From: Thermoleophilaceae bacterium
GTDB lineage: Bacteria > Actinomycetota > Thermoleophilia > Solirubrobacterales > Thermoleophilaceae
Assembly (NCBI GenBank): GCA_013813135.1
Contig: JACCSF010000066.1
Coordinates: 1 to 13,982, forward strand
Direction of reading: 5' to 3'
Length of the DNA stretch: 13,982 nucleotides
The position numbers were made by a program, and so were the translations under genes. Of this stretch, positions 1-6,983 are shown piece by piece; position 1 is the stretch's first letter, and the number at the start of each line of letters is the position of its first letter. The notes below the pieces were generated by a model. The model saw only the letters and a list, made by a program, of their open reading frames with translations. It had not been told where the DNA came from and did no database searches.

Positions 1-2
1 CG

Positions 3-842
3 GGCGGCCGCATCGTCAAGGCCGACGTTCAGGCCGCCGCGGAGAGCGGCGACGGTGGCGAGGCCGGCGCGGCGGAGGCCGAGGCGGCGCCCGCTGAGGC
101 ACCGGCCAAGGCCGAGGAGCGCGCGCAGGAGCCACGACGCGGCGAGGCCGGTGCCAAGGGCGAGGCAGAGATCCAGGAGCTGACCCGCCTCCAGCAGACC
201 GTCAGCCGGCGCATGGCGGAGTCGAAGGCGACCGCGCCGGAGTTCTCGATCTCGCTGACCGTCGACATGACCCAGGCGGTGGAGCTGCGCCAGCGGCTCA
301 AGGAGGTGGCCGACCCCGCGCCGTCCTTCAACGACATGGTCGTCAAGGCTGCCGCGACCGCCCTGCGCAAGCACCCGCGCGTGAACGCCGCCTACCGCGA
401 CGGAAAGTTCGAGCTCTACGAGCGCGTCAACATCGGCCTGGCGGTGGCGGCCCAGGACGCGCTGGTCGTGCCGACCGTCTTCGACGCCGACCGCAAGTCG
501 CTCGGCCAGATCGCCCGCGACGCCCGCGCCGCGGCCGAGAAGGTGCGCGACAGGACGATCACCCCGCCCGAGCTTTCAGGGGCCACGTTCACGGTGTCCA
601 ACCTGGGCATGTTCGGCATCGAGCAGTTCACGGCGATCATCAACCCGCCGCAGGCGGCGATCCTCACGGTGGGCGCGCTCGCCAAGCGACCGGCCGTGGA
701 CGACAGCGGCCGTATCGTGGCGCGCGACCAGATGCAGCTATCGCTCGTGTGCGACCACCGCATCCTCTACGGAGCGGACGGTGCTCAGTTCCTGGCGCGC
801 GTGAAGGAGCTGCTGGAGCAGCCGCTTTCGCTGGCGCTCTAA
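3..842 (+). CDS. 2-oxo-acid dehydrogenase E2 (dihydrolipoamide acyltransferase), 5'-truncated
   Basis: E2 core of a pyruvate or branched-chain 2-oxo-acid dehydrogenase complex, which moves the acyl group from lipoamide to CoA in the cytoplasm. The frame is open from the window edge. It begins with GGRIVKADV, the typical end of the E3/E1-binding domain, followed by an Ala/Glu/Pro-rich linker (about 33-165). The catalytic domain starts near LTRLQQTVSRRMAESK and carries SNLGMFGIEQF and INPPQAAIL, both hallmarks of the family. The lipoyl domain lies outside the window. The active-site stretch reads DHRILYGADG: the His (codon 756-758) is present, but the usual Asp of HxxxDG is Tyr (768-770). That Tyr is also known in plastid/cyanobacterial-type E2s, so the enzyme need not be dead. 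TAA stop at 840-842. Which oxo-acid is used cannot be told from this fragment. Confidence 0.93.
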   Translation, partial: GGRIVKADVQAAAESGDGGEAGAAEAEAAPAEAPAKAEERAQEPRRGEAGAKGEAEIQELTRLQQTVSRRMAESKATAPEFSISLTVDMTQAVELRQRLKEVADPAPSFNDMVVKAAATALRKHPRVNAAYRDGKFELYERVNIGLAVAAQDALVVPTVFDADRKSLGQIARDARAAAEKVRDRTITPPELSGATFTVSNLGMFGIEQFTAIINPPQAAILTVGALAKRPAVDDSGRIVARDQMQLSLVCDHRILYGADGAQFLARVKELLEQPLSLAL

Positions 843-931
843 CGCGCCGCCCGCAGGAGCTCAACCTCGCAGCCATCGCCCGGAATGTCGGCCCAGCCCG
901 CATCCCCCCCTCTCCTCAGGTGGAAGCCCGC

Positions 932-959
932 AGCCGCGCGAATCCGCCCCATCGCGGCT
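932..959. other. 7-bp inverted repeat upstream of the LOG gene
   Basis: AGCCGCG (932-938) and CGCGGCT (953-959) are perfect inverted arms around a 14-nt loop, ending 13 nt before the LOG start codon. No T-run follows, so it is not a classical terminator. It could be an operator, a weak terminator for the E2 operon, or chance in GC-rich DNA. Nothing else is evident in the 130-bp gap 843-972. Confidence 0.3.
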
Positions 960-972
960 ACTCTCGAAGGCT

Positions 973-1707
973 ATGGCTCAGCCGGATCGCCACCCGCGCA
1001 TGCCGCGCACCCTCGACGAGGAGATCATCGGCGCGCAGGAGCAGGAGGTCGTCTCCACGCTCACCGACGCGGCGCGCATCGAGCGAATCGAGCGCGAGCT
1101 TCAGACGGGCTTCGAAGCCCTCGCTCACGTCGGTCCCGCGGCCTCGTTCTTCGGCTCCGCCCGCACAGAACCTGACGAGCCGGAATACGGGCTCGCCCGT
1201 GACACCGCCCGCATCGTCGGCGACGCCGGGCTCGCCATCATCACCGGCGGCGGCCCCGGCGCCATGGAGGCAGCCAACCGCGGCGCGCGCGACGCGGGCG
1301 CGCTGTCGATCGGCCTCAACATCGAGCTGCCCTTCGAGCAGGGTCCCAACCCGTACTGCGACATCGGCCTCGAGTTCCATTACTTCTTCACGCGCAAGGT
1401 CATGTTCGTCCGCTACGCGAGCGGGTTCGTCGTCTTCCCCGGCGGCTTCGGCACCCTCGACGAGACCTTCGAGGCCCTCACGCTGATCCAGACCGGCAAG
1501 GTCCGCCACTTCCCTGTCGTGCTGGTGGGCACCGACTACTGGGGCGGGCTGGTCGACTGGATCCGCGAACGGCTGGTGCCCGAGGGCAAGATCTCGCCCC
1601 AAGACGTGGACCTGCTCTGCGTGACCGACGACCCGATCGAGGTGCGCGACCGGCTCATGTGCGCAACGCACCGTCAGGCGCGGGCATCCGTTCGTAGCGT
1701 TCCCTGA
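973..1707 (+). CDS. LOG-family (TIGR00730-type) Rossmann-fold protein
   Basis: Cytoplasmic protein of 244 residues in the LOG / 'lysine decarboxylase-like' family. Characterised members are nucleoside-5'-monophosphate phosphoribohydrolases (cytokinin-activating type), not true decarboxylases. The nucleotide-binding loop TGGGPGAMEAANRGA is at about residues 91-105, R141-K142 follow, and the diagnostic PGGFGTLDE is at 156-164. The N-terminal ~50 residues form a charged helical extension of the kind seen in longer LOG proteins. ATG 973 was taken. GAAGG at 966-970 is too close to be a good ribosome site, and ATG 1000 (residue 10) is an alternative with no better signal. The last 53 bp overlap, on the opposite strand, the end of the phospholipase D-type gene. 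The substrate is unknown. Confidence 0.88.
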   Translation: MAQPDRHPRMPRTLDEEIIGAQEQEVVSTLTDAARIERIERELQTGFEALAHVGPAASFFGSARTEPDEPEYGLARDTARIVGDAGLAIITGGGPGAMEAANRGARDAGALSIGLNIELPFEQGPNPYCDIGLEFHYFFTRKVMFVRYASGFVVFPGGFGTLDETFEALTLIQTGKVRHFPVVLVGTDYWGGLVDWIRERLVPEGKISPQDVDLLCVTDDPIEVRDRLMCATHRQARASVRSVP

Positions 1708-2719
1708 CCACGTCGATGTAGGCGGCCAGGCCGTCGGCCAGCTCGGGGTCTTGCAGCTCGAGCACGTTCTCGGCGTTGCGCTCGCCCGAGCGCGACAGGT
1801 TGAAAGAGCCGGCGAACACCCAGTCGTCCGCCACCGTCACCTTCGCGTGCATGAAGTCGTGGACGCTCTCCGGCGTGTAGCGCGTGGAGGGCTTGCCGCG
1901 AAAGTCGGCGTGCTCCAGCACCGAGCCCAGGATCGGGATCTTCCAAGCCGAGCGCCCGTTTTCCCGCCACTGCTGGAAGACCTGTTCGAGCTGCGTCCGG
2001 TCGACCACGCCGCGCAGGTCGACTCGCGCCTCGGCGGCCACCTCGGCGAGCGTCCCGATCACCGGCCCGGCGGTCAGCACCGGCGAGGCGATCCGGACTC
2101 GCTCTCGCGCCCGCCCGATCGCTCGGGCGATCCGGTGCGACAGCTCCTCCCCGTGCCCCGGCGTGAACCAGGCGCGCGTCTGGCGCCCGTCCAGGTCCAG
2201 CGTGCGGGGTTCCACAGAGCCGGACATGTCCACGTCGCGGGCCCGCCAGAGCTCGTCGAAGTTGCGTGCGTACTCGACCGCCACCGCCAGCGAGTGGACC
2301 ACCACGATCACGTTCTCCTGGCGCGTCCACGAATCGGTCGTCCAGTTGGTCGAGCCGGTCCATACCGCCTCGCCGTCGCGCACGACGTACTTGTGGTGCA
2401 TCAGGTCGGGGATGCCCGGTATTCCGCAGGTCGGGAACGACAGAGCTTCGATCAGCTCGGGCTTGGTGCGCGGCGGCGGCGGGAAGATGCGCTCGTCGTG
2501 GTCGGCGTTGTAGGCGATCCGCACGGCCACGCCGCGCGCGGCCGCGTCGCGCAGCGCCGCCGAGACGATATCCCCCGGCTCGCCCGGGAGCCGGACGTCG
2601 TACAGCGCCAGATCGAGCGACCGCCGCGCCTGCGCCAGGAACGCCGCTACACGCTGAGCCAGCTCCAGCGCGGTCTGGCCGCCGGGGTGCAGCGGGTGGA
2701 CCGCGATGGGCGCAGGCAT
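1655..2719 (-). CDS. Phospholipase D-like protein with two HKD motifs
   Basis: A 354-residue member of the phospholipase D superfamily, which hydrolyses or transfers phosphodiester bonds through a phospho-histidine intermediate. Both catalytic motifs are intact. HKD1 has H108, K110, D115 and then GSTN at 122-125. HKD2 has H291, K293, D298 and then GSFN at 304-307. There is no signal peptide or membrane segment, so it is probably cytoplasmic. The overall form (two PLDc_2 domains, 'MHHK' and 'MHAK') resembles bacterial PLD-like and Nuc/cardiolipin-synthase-like proteins, but no transmembrane anchor is present, which argues against cardiolipin synthase. ATG 2719 lies 6 nt after the enolase-like gene, so the two are probably co-transcribed. 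Its 3' end runs 53 bp into the convergent LOG gene. Substrate (lipid, nucleic acid or other) unknown. Confidence 0.88.
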   Translation of the reverse strand: MPAPIAVHPLHPGGQTALELAQRVAAFLAQARRSLDLALYDVRLPGEPGDIVSAALRDAAARGVAVRIAYNADHDERIFPPPPRTKPELIEALSFPTCGIPGIPDLMHHKYVVRDGEAVWTGSTNWTTDSWTRQENVIVVVHSLAVAVEYARNFDELWRARDVDMSGSVEPRTLDLDGRQTRAWFTPGHGEELSHRIARAIGRARERVRIASPVLTAGPVIGTLAEVAAEARVDLRGVVDRTQLEQVFQQWRENGRSAWKIPILGSVLEHADFRGKPSTRYTPESVHDFMHAKVTVADDWVFAGSFNLSRSGERNAENVLELQDPELADGLAAYIDVVRERYERMPAPDGALRT

Positions 2720-2725
2720 CGGCGC

Positions 2726-3790
2726 CTAGGCCAAGCGGAAGCCGGTGCGCGCCGGCTCGAGCTCGATCGGGCTCTCCGGCATCCCGTCCGGCGGCTGCGG
2801 CGAGTTGAAGCCGCGCGGCGCGACGTCGTTGGGCGTATCGGGGTGGAACAGCGCGGCCAGGTACTGGATGTGGTCGCGGCCCACGTCGAGCTCGGTCTGC
2901 CCGCCGCCGTAGGCGCCGATGCCGCGCTCGGCGCAGAAGTCGTAGGCGCGGCCGAGCTCGGCGAGGGACCCCACCCGCGAGGGTTTGATGTTGACCGTGC
3001 GCGGCTCCCACTCGAGCGCCAGGATGTCGTCGACCGAGTGGATCGGCGCGTCCCAGGTGATGCGGTCGCGGTGCGGCTCGAGGATCGGGCGCGTCTCGTC
3101 GTTGATGTCGGGATCCTCGAGCCAGACGTCCGGGAACGCTTCGACCAGCTTGGCGTAGAGCTCGGGGTCCGTGGCCACGTCGACCGGCGTGCCCTTGTAC
3201 TGGCCCTTGAGGTCGAGCGAGTCGACCGCGCCTGAGGCCGCGAGCTCCGCGATCAGCTCGTCGCTCCAGGTGTTGGTCGGGTCGAGCTTGAAGCGCGTGG
3301 AGGGGTAGCGCTCGAGCACCCGCAGCATGCGCTCCGAAGTCTCCGGCTCCGTAGCGTTCATCACGCCGAGGCGCATCGAAACGACGTAGTTGAGTGGGCG
3401 CAGCTCCCGGCCGATCTGCTCGGTGAGCGAGCGGCCGGTCTGCCGCAGCCCCAGGTCCAGGGCGGCCGACTCGAAGGCCCAGTTGCGGTAGCGCCGCGAC
3501 ACGTCGCGCACGGGCGGGTCCGGGAACGTGTCCAACTCGGAGAGGTGCTCCGCGAACGAGCCGAGCGTCCACGAACCCGTCAGCGGCAGCGCACCGCCGG
3601 CGGACTGAAAGGAGACGTGGTCGAGCCCGTCGTAGACCACGTCCTCGCCGACGCTCTCCTCGCCGCCGCCGCGCAGCGTGATCACCGTGGTGTAGCGGAC
3701 GAAGTCCTCCGAGAACGCCAGCTCGCGGCCCTCGAGGTCGTAGCGCTCGATCTCTACCGGCAGCGAGGCGAGCTGTTCCCAGGTACTCAC
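2726..3790 (-). CDS. Enolase-superfamily (mandelate racemase/muconate lactonizing-like) enzyme
   Basis: A 354-residue protein with the enolase-superfamily plan: an N-terminal capping domain (about 1-130) and a C-terminal TIM barrel. Candidate catalytic Lys K168 lies in TRFKLDPTNTW (an R-x-K version of the K-x-K motif). Candidate metal ligands are D193 (SLDLKGQYKG), E225 (WLEDPD) and D247 (TWDAP). A second Lys, K269, is in VNIKPSRVGS. The C-terminal barrel segment has GAYGGGQTELDVGRDHIQY, which resembles an uncharacterised actinobacterial enolase-like group. Such enzymes abstract a proton next to a carboxylate (epimerase, dehydratase, lyase), but the substrate cannot be read here. The start is GTG 3790. 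No ribosome site is visible before it, and the next gene up ends 24 nt away, so it probably depends on read-through from that operon. TAG stop 6 nt before the PLD-type gene. Confidence 0.85.
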   Translation of the reverse strand: MSTWEQLASLPVEIERYDLEGRELAFSEDFVRYTTVITLRGGGEESVGEDVVYDGLDHVSFQSAGGALPLTGSWTLGSFAEHLSELDTFPDPPVRDVSRRYRNWAFESAALDLGLRQTGRSLTEQIGRELRPLNYVVSMRLGVMNATEPETSERMLRVLERYPSTRFKLDPTNTWSDELIAELAASGAVDSLDLKGQYKGTPVDVATDPELYAKLVEAFPDVWLEDPDINDETRPILEPHRDRITWDAPIHSVDDILALEWEPRTVNIKPSRVGSLAELGRAYDFCAERGIGAYGGGQTELDVGRDHIQYLAALFHPDTPNDVAPRGFNSPQPPDGMPESPIELEPARTGFRLA

Positions 3791-3814
3791 GGCCGCCGAG
3801 ACTAGCGAGCCGGC

Positions 3815-3889
3815 CTAGCCTCCCGGAACCACCGGCACCGGCCTCTCCGACAGGTGCAGCGGCTTGTGCGGGCGGAGCTCCTCGAGCAT
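3815..3889 (-). CDS. Possible 24-residue peptide ORF coupled to the chimeric gene
   Basis: An ATG at 3889-3887 overlaps the TGA of the chimeric gene (3891-3889) in a TGATG junction and opens a 24-codon frame ending in TAG at 3817-3815. The peptide begins MLEELRPHKP and ends VPVVPGG. It is Pro-rich, with no membrane segment or recognisable domain. The stop-start overlap is the same type as between potB and potC and before the PucR-type gene, which suggests translational coupling. It may be a real small protein, the remnant of a longer lost gene, or chance. I do not recognise it. Confidence 0.3.
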   Translation of the reverse strand: MLEELRPHKPLHLSERPVPVVPGG

Positions 3890-5163
3890 CAGGCCACCTC
3901 CTCGGGCACCGCCGCGACAGCCAGCTTGGCGCCCGTCGCCACCTCCGGGTCGACCGTCTCCCGCCTGCGCCCGAAGAACTGGTCGTGCTTGCCCAGGCGC
4001 CACAGCACGCTCAGCACCCCTCCCAATATGAGCAGGCCGACGCCGAGCACCACCGGCACGGCGACGCCGAAGATCTCGCTGCCCGAGTAAGAGGCGCCGG
4101 GGTCGCGATACTCGTCGATCGCCTTGAAGAACAGGTAACCGAGGATCGTTCCTCCGACGACCGGCCCGACGCCGATGAAGAGGAAGTTCTTCACCGACTT
4201 GGTCAGCTCGTGGCGGTAGAAGATCGCGCATGCGAAGCCCGTCAGCGCGTAGTAGAAGGCAATCATCAGCGACAGCGACGTGAGCGAGTCGTAGACGAAG
4301 TTCTCCGACAGCGGGAACAGCACGGCGAACCAGATCGCGGCGATCCCGCCGATCGCGATCGTGGAGACGTGCGGCGTCAGGAAGCGCGGGTGCACCCGGC
4401 CGAGCCGAAGGCCTCCGGGAAGGCGCAGCGCGCCGGCGCGTGTGCACGCGGCACGCACCGCGTCCAGGAATCCCGGCTCAGGCAGGACGATTCCGATGTT
4501 GGTGAGCGCCGGCTCCATCAGGACGCACGCCACGTCGCCGTGCGAGAGCGCCGCGTCGACCGAACCCGCATCGTTGAACTCCGCCAGGCGCGTGGTCTGC
4601 GCCGGGTCCCCGGCCGGCCCGACGTTGCCGGCGCGCGAGCGCACCACGCCGTCGTCGCCGAGCGTGACGAACGCCTCGTCGACGGTCCCGTGGTAGCACC
4701 AGTTGAAGAGGAGAACCTTCGGCCGCCCCGTGACCTGGCGGCAGACGCGCAGCAGCCAGCGGTTGGCGTCGGTCGCGGTCAAGGAGAACTGCCAGAGCGG
4801 TACGCCGAAGCGGCGCCCCAGCTCCTCACCCACCCAGGCGGCGTCCTCGGTCGGCAGCATCGTCGTGATGCCGGCACGAGCCCGCAGCGCAGCCATCGTC
4901 GGCTCGGGCGAGTGCGCGGCCATCGCCCCCGTGTCGCCGAGGCAGAAGTCGGCGTACTCGTTGCCGTCCACGTCCACCACGCTCGCGCCGCGCGCCTGGG
5001 CGAGATAGACCGGATGCGCGCCGGCCCACATCGTCATCCAGCTCATCGGGACGCCCGCTATGAGCGAGTCCCGGGCGCGCTCGTGCAGCTCGCGCGAGGC
5101 CGGATGCGTGTCGGCGAAGCGCTCCCGCTCTCGATCGAGGAGCGTGCCGACGGCCGAGATCAC
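3889..5163 (-). CDS. Chimeric ORF: class III aminotransferase N-terminus fused to APC permease C-terminus
   Basis: A 424-residue frame made of two unrelated halves. Residues 1-246 are the N-terminal part of a class III (fold type I), glutamate-1-semialdehyde-aminomutase-like aminotransferase: VVDVDGNEYADFCLGDTGAMAAHSPE, TDANRWLLRVCRQVTGR, FNWCYHGTVDEAF, and LMEPALTNIGIVLPEPGFLDAVRAAC (each a segment, quoted separately). The part after this in intact enzymes, with the Asp that holds the PLP ring and the PLP lysine, is absent. Residues from about 248 onward are the end of an amino-acid/polyamine/organocation (APC) permease: the cytoplasmic loop LGRVHPRFLTPHVST, then about four membrane segments (268-286, 294-315, 325-347, 364-386) matching TM9-12, and a charged tail. 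Start GTG 5163 overlaps the potC stop by 4 bp (GTGA), so the aminotransferase end is native to the operon. Neither activity is expected; it is best seen as a remnant of two genes. Confidence 0.85.
   Translation of the reverse strand: MISAVGTLLDRERERFADTHPASRELHERARDSLIAGVPMSWMTMWAGAHPVYLAQARGASVVDVDGNEYADFCLGDTGAMAAHSPEPTMAALRARAGITTMLPTEDAAWVGEELGRRFGVPLWQFSLTATDANRWLLRVCRQVTGRPKVLLFNWCYHGTVDEAFVTLGDDGVVRSRAGNVGPAGDPAQTTRLAEFNDAGSVDAALSHGDVACVLMEPALTNIGIVLPEPGFLDAVRAACTRAGALRLPGGLRLGRVHPRFLTPHVSTIAIGGIAAIWFAVLFPLSENFVYDSLTSLSLMIAFYYALTGFACAIFYRHELTKSVKNFLFIGVGPVVGGTILGYLFFKAIDEYRDPGASYSGSEIFGVAVPVVLGVGLLILGGVLSVLWRLGKHDQFFGRRRETVDPEVATGAKLAVAAVPEEVA
4429..4440. repeat. Perfect 12-bp GC palindrome at the chimera junction
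   Basis: CGCGCCGGCGCG reads the same on both strands. It encodes part of the RAGA residues where the aminotransferase match ends, just before the permease-like LPGGLRLGRVHP. Short GC palindromes like this can promote deletion or mislead assembly; GC richness alone could also produce one. Confidence 0.6.
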
Positions 5164-6095
5164 CCCTGGCTCGGCTCGGGCTCGTCGGGCCGCACGGCGG
5201 CCATCCGCTCCGCGCGCCGCTGCTGCCACACGGTCAGCAGCATCATCGCCAGCGTGAACAGGAAGATCATCGAGGCGATCACGTAGATCTGCGGCGGGAT
5301 CGCCACACGCGCGGCGCCCCAGATGAACACCGGGAACGTGATCGTGGAGCCGTTGTTGAAGCTCGTGATCACGTAGTCGTCGATCGACAGCGCGAAGGCG
5401 AGCAATGCGGCCGAGATCACCCCGGGCATGATCAGCGGGAGCGTGATCAGGCGGAACGTCTGCCAGGGCGTCGCCCCCAGGTCCTGGGCGGCCTCCTCGA
5501 GCGAGCGGTCGAACCCGATCAGCCGCGATCGCACCGTCACGATCACGAACGACAGGTTGAACATGATGTGGGCGATCACGATCGTCGTGAAGCCGGTGGC
5601 CACCGAGAAGTTGAGGAACATCGACAGCAGCGCCGCGCCCAGCACGACCTCCGGGGTCGCCAGCGGGATGAAGATGAAGAAGTTGACGGCCGCGCGGCCG
5701 CGGAACTCGTAGCGCACCAGCGCCAGGGCGGTGAGCGTGCCCAGCGCCGTCGCGATCAGCGTGGAGAGGCCGGCGACCTCGATCGAGACGCGCAGGGCGT
5801 CGCCGATCCCGGGCACGCCGAAGGGGTCCTTCCAGGCATCGAAGGAGAACCGCTGCCAGATGAAGTTGAAGCGCCCGAGCGGCTTGTTGAAGGAGAAGAC
5901 GAGGATGACCGCGATCGGTACGAGCAGGTAGAGCAGCGCGAGCCCGGCGTAGAGGTTGAGCCCGGCGTCGAGCAGCTTCCCGCCCGTCCGGCGGTTGCGG
6001 GGCCCGCGCGTCTCGCGGGCGGCCGTGACGGTGCCGGCGCTCGTGGCCTCCCCAGCCGCAAGCGCTCGGCTCGGCCGGGTGCGTGCGGACTCCAT
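5160..6095 (-). CDS. potC: ABC transporter permease, spermidine/putrescine type (PotC-like)
   Basis: Inner-membrane subunit of a polyamine importer, 311 residues. It has about six membrane segments beginning near residue 46. The cytoplasmic loop that contacts the ATPase (EAA motif) is EAAQDLGATPWQTFRLITLP at 201-220, followed by IMPGV. The segment FALSIDDYVITSFNNG (234-249) is typical of PotC/YdcV proteins. An extra ~40-residue Arg/Ala/Thr-rich N-terminal tail, predicted cytoplasmic, makes it longer than the usual ~265 residues. Start ATG 6095 overlaps the TAA of potB by 1 nt (TAATG), which fixes the start and implies coupled translation. Its own stop overlaps the GTG of the chimeric gene by 4 bp. 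Confidence 0.93.
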   Translation of the reverse strand: MESARTRPSRALAAGEATSAGTVTAARETRGPRNRRTGGKLLDAGLNLYAGLALLYLLVPIAVILVFSFNKPLGRFNFIWQRFSFDAWKDPFGVPGIGDALRVSIEVAGLSTLIATALGTLTALALVRYEFRGRAAVNFFIFIPLATPEVVLGAALLSMFLNFSVATGFTTIVIAHIMFNLSFVIVTVRSRLIGFDRSLEEAAQDLGATPWQTFRLITLPLIMPGVISAALLAFALSIDDYVITSFNNGSTITFPVFIWGAARVAIPPQIYVIASMIFLFTLAMMLLTVWQQRRAERMAAVRPDEPEPSQG

Positions 6096-6973
6096 TACGC
6101 CCGCCGCTCCTCGCCCTCGGTGCCCAGCAGCGCCTCGGTGCCCGCGACGCGCGCCCACACCAGCACAACCGCGAGCATCGTCCCCATCAGGATGAACGAC
6201 AGCGCGGCCGCGGTCGGGTAGTCGCCAACCTCGAGGTAGCGGCTCTGGATGACGTTGCCGATCATCGACTGGCGCGGCGTGCCGAGCAGCTCGGCGTTGA
6301 TGAAGTCGCCGGCGGCCGGGATGAAGGTGAGCAGCGTGCCCGCCACCACGCCGGGCATCGAGAGCGGCAGCGTCACGCGCATGAAGACGTCGCGCCGGCG
6401 GCCGTAGAGGTCGTAGCCCGCCTCCAGCAGGCGCGGATCGATCCGCTCCAGCGAGGCGTAGAGCGGCAGGATCATGAAGGGCAGGAAGTTGTAGGTGATG
6501 CCGAGCACCACCGATGCGGTGGTGTCGAGCAAGCGTCCCTCCTCGCCCAGGATTCCGACGGTCTGCAGTGTGCTCACCACAGCCCCGTCGTCGCTCAGGA
6601 TCGTCTCCCACGAGAGCGTCCGGATCAGGTAGGTCACAAAGAATGGGACGATCACCGCAAGCAGCAGCGCGTTGCGCCAGCGCCCGCCGCGGAACGCGAT
6701 CACGTAGGCGAGTGGGTAGCCGATCACGAACGAGATCAGCGTGGCCAGGCCGGCGAATTCGAACGAGCGCATGAACTGCTCGTCGAACTGGGACACCGCA
6801 TCCGAATAGTTCGAGACGCTCCAGTCGAACAGGAAGCCGCTGTCGGGTGTGCCCGCCTTGAGCGACTCGAACAGCATGAAGCCGAGCGGCAGAGCAAAGA
6901 ACAGCAGCAGCCACCCCAGCCCCGGGAATAGGAGGAGGTAGGGCAGCCCGGCTTTCTTCAGGCCCGCGCGCAA
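6095..6973 (-). CDS. potB: ABC transporter permease, spermidine/putrescine type (PotB-like)
   Basis: The second membrane subunit of the polyamine importer, 292 residues, pairing with the PotC-like protein. The first membrane helix starts at residue 11 (PYLLLFPGLGWLLLFFALPL). The ATPase-contact loop EAGYDLYGRRRDVFMRVTLP is at 184-203, followed by SMPGV. TFIPAAGDFINAELLGTP (216-233) is the characteristic PotB segment. The start is TTG 6973, 10 nt after the potD stop. No Met or Val start gives a complete first helix, so TTG is the best choice, although no strong ribosome site precedes it. The TAA stop overlaps the potC ATG. Confidence 0.92.
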   Translation of the reverse strand: MRAGLKKAGLPYLLLFPGLGWLLLFFALPLGFMLFESLKAGTPDSGFLFDWSVSNYSDAVSQFDEQFMRSFEFAGLATLISFVIGYPLAYVIAFRGGRWRNALLLAVIVPFFVTYLIRTLSWETILSDDGAVVSTLQTVGILGEEGRLLDTTASVVLGITYNFLPFMILPLYASLERIDPRLLEAGYDLYGRRRDVFMRVTLPLSMPGVVAGTLLTFIPAAGDFINAELLGTPRQSMIGNVIQSRYLEVGDYPTAAALSFILMGTMLAVVLVWARVAGTEALLGTEGEERRA

Positions 6974-6983
6974 CGTAGCCGGC

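Noticed and set aside
843..972. Rho-independent terminator after the E2 gene.
   Set aside because: The only inverted repeat has a 14-nt loop and no T-run.
1751..3235. Plus-strand frame of 494 codons across the PLD-type and enolase-like genes.
   Set aside because: It crosses two well-supported minus-strand genes and has shadow-type composition.
3815..4447. Minus-strand 210-codon frame overlapping the permease half.
   Set aside because: Arg-rich shadow; only its last 24 codons, from the ATG at 3889, are worth considering.
3889..5163. A novel bifunctional transaminase-transporter enzyme.
   Set aside because: The PLP lysine and most of the permease are missing, so a working two-function protein is improbable; a deletion scar or misassembly is simpler.
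3889..6168. A 759-codon open frame on the minus strand that extends the chimera upstream to 6168.
   Set aside because: The part above 5163 is a frame-shifted shadow of potC (Arg/Ala-rich, no family match). GTG 5163 with the 4-bp overlap is the sensible start.
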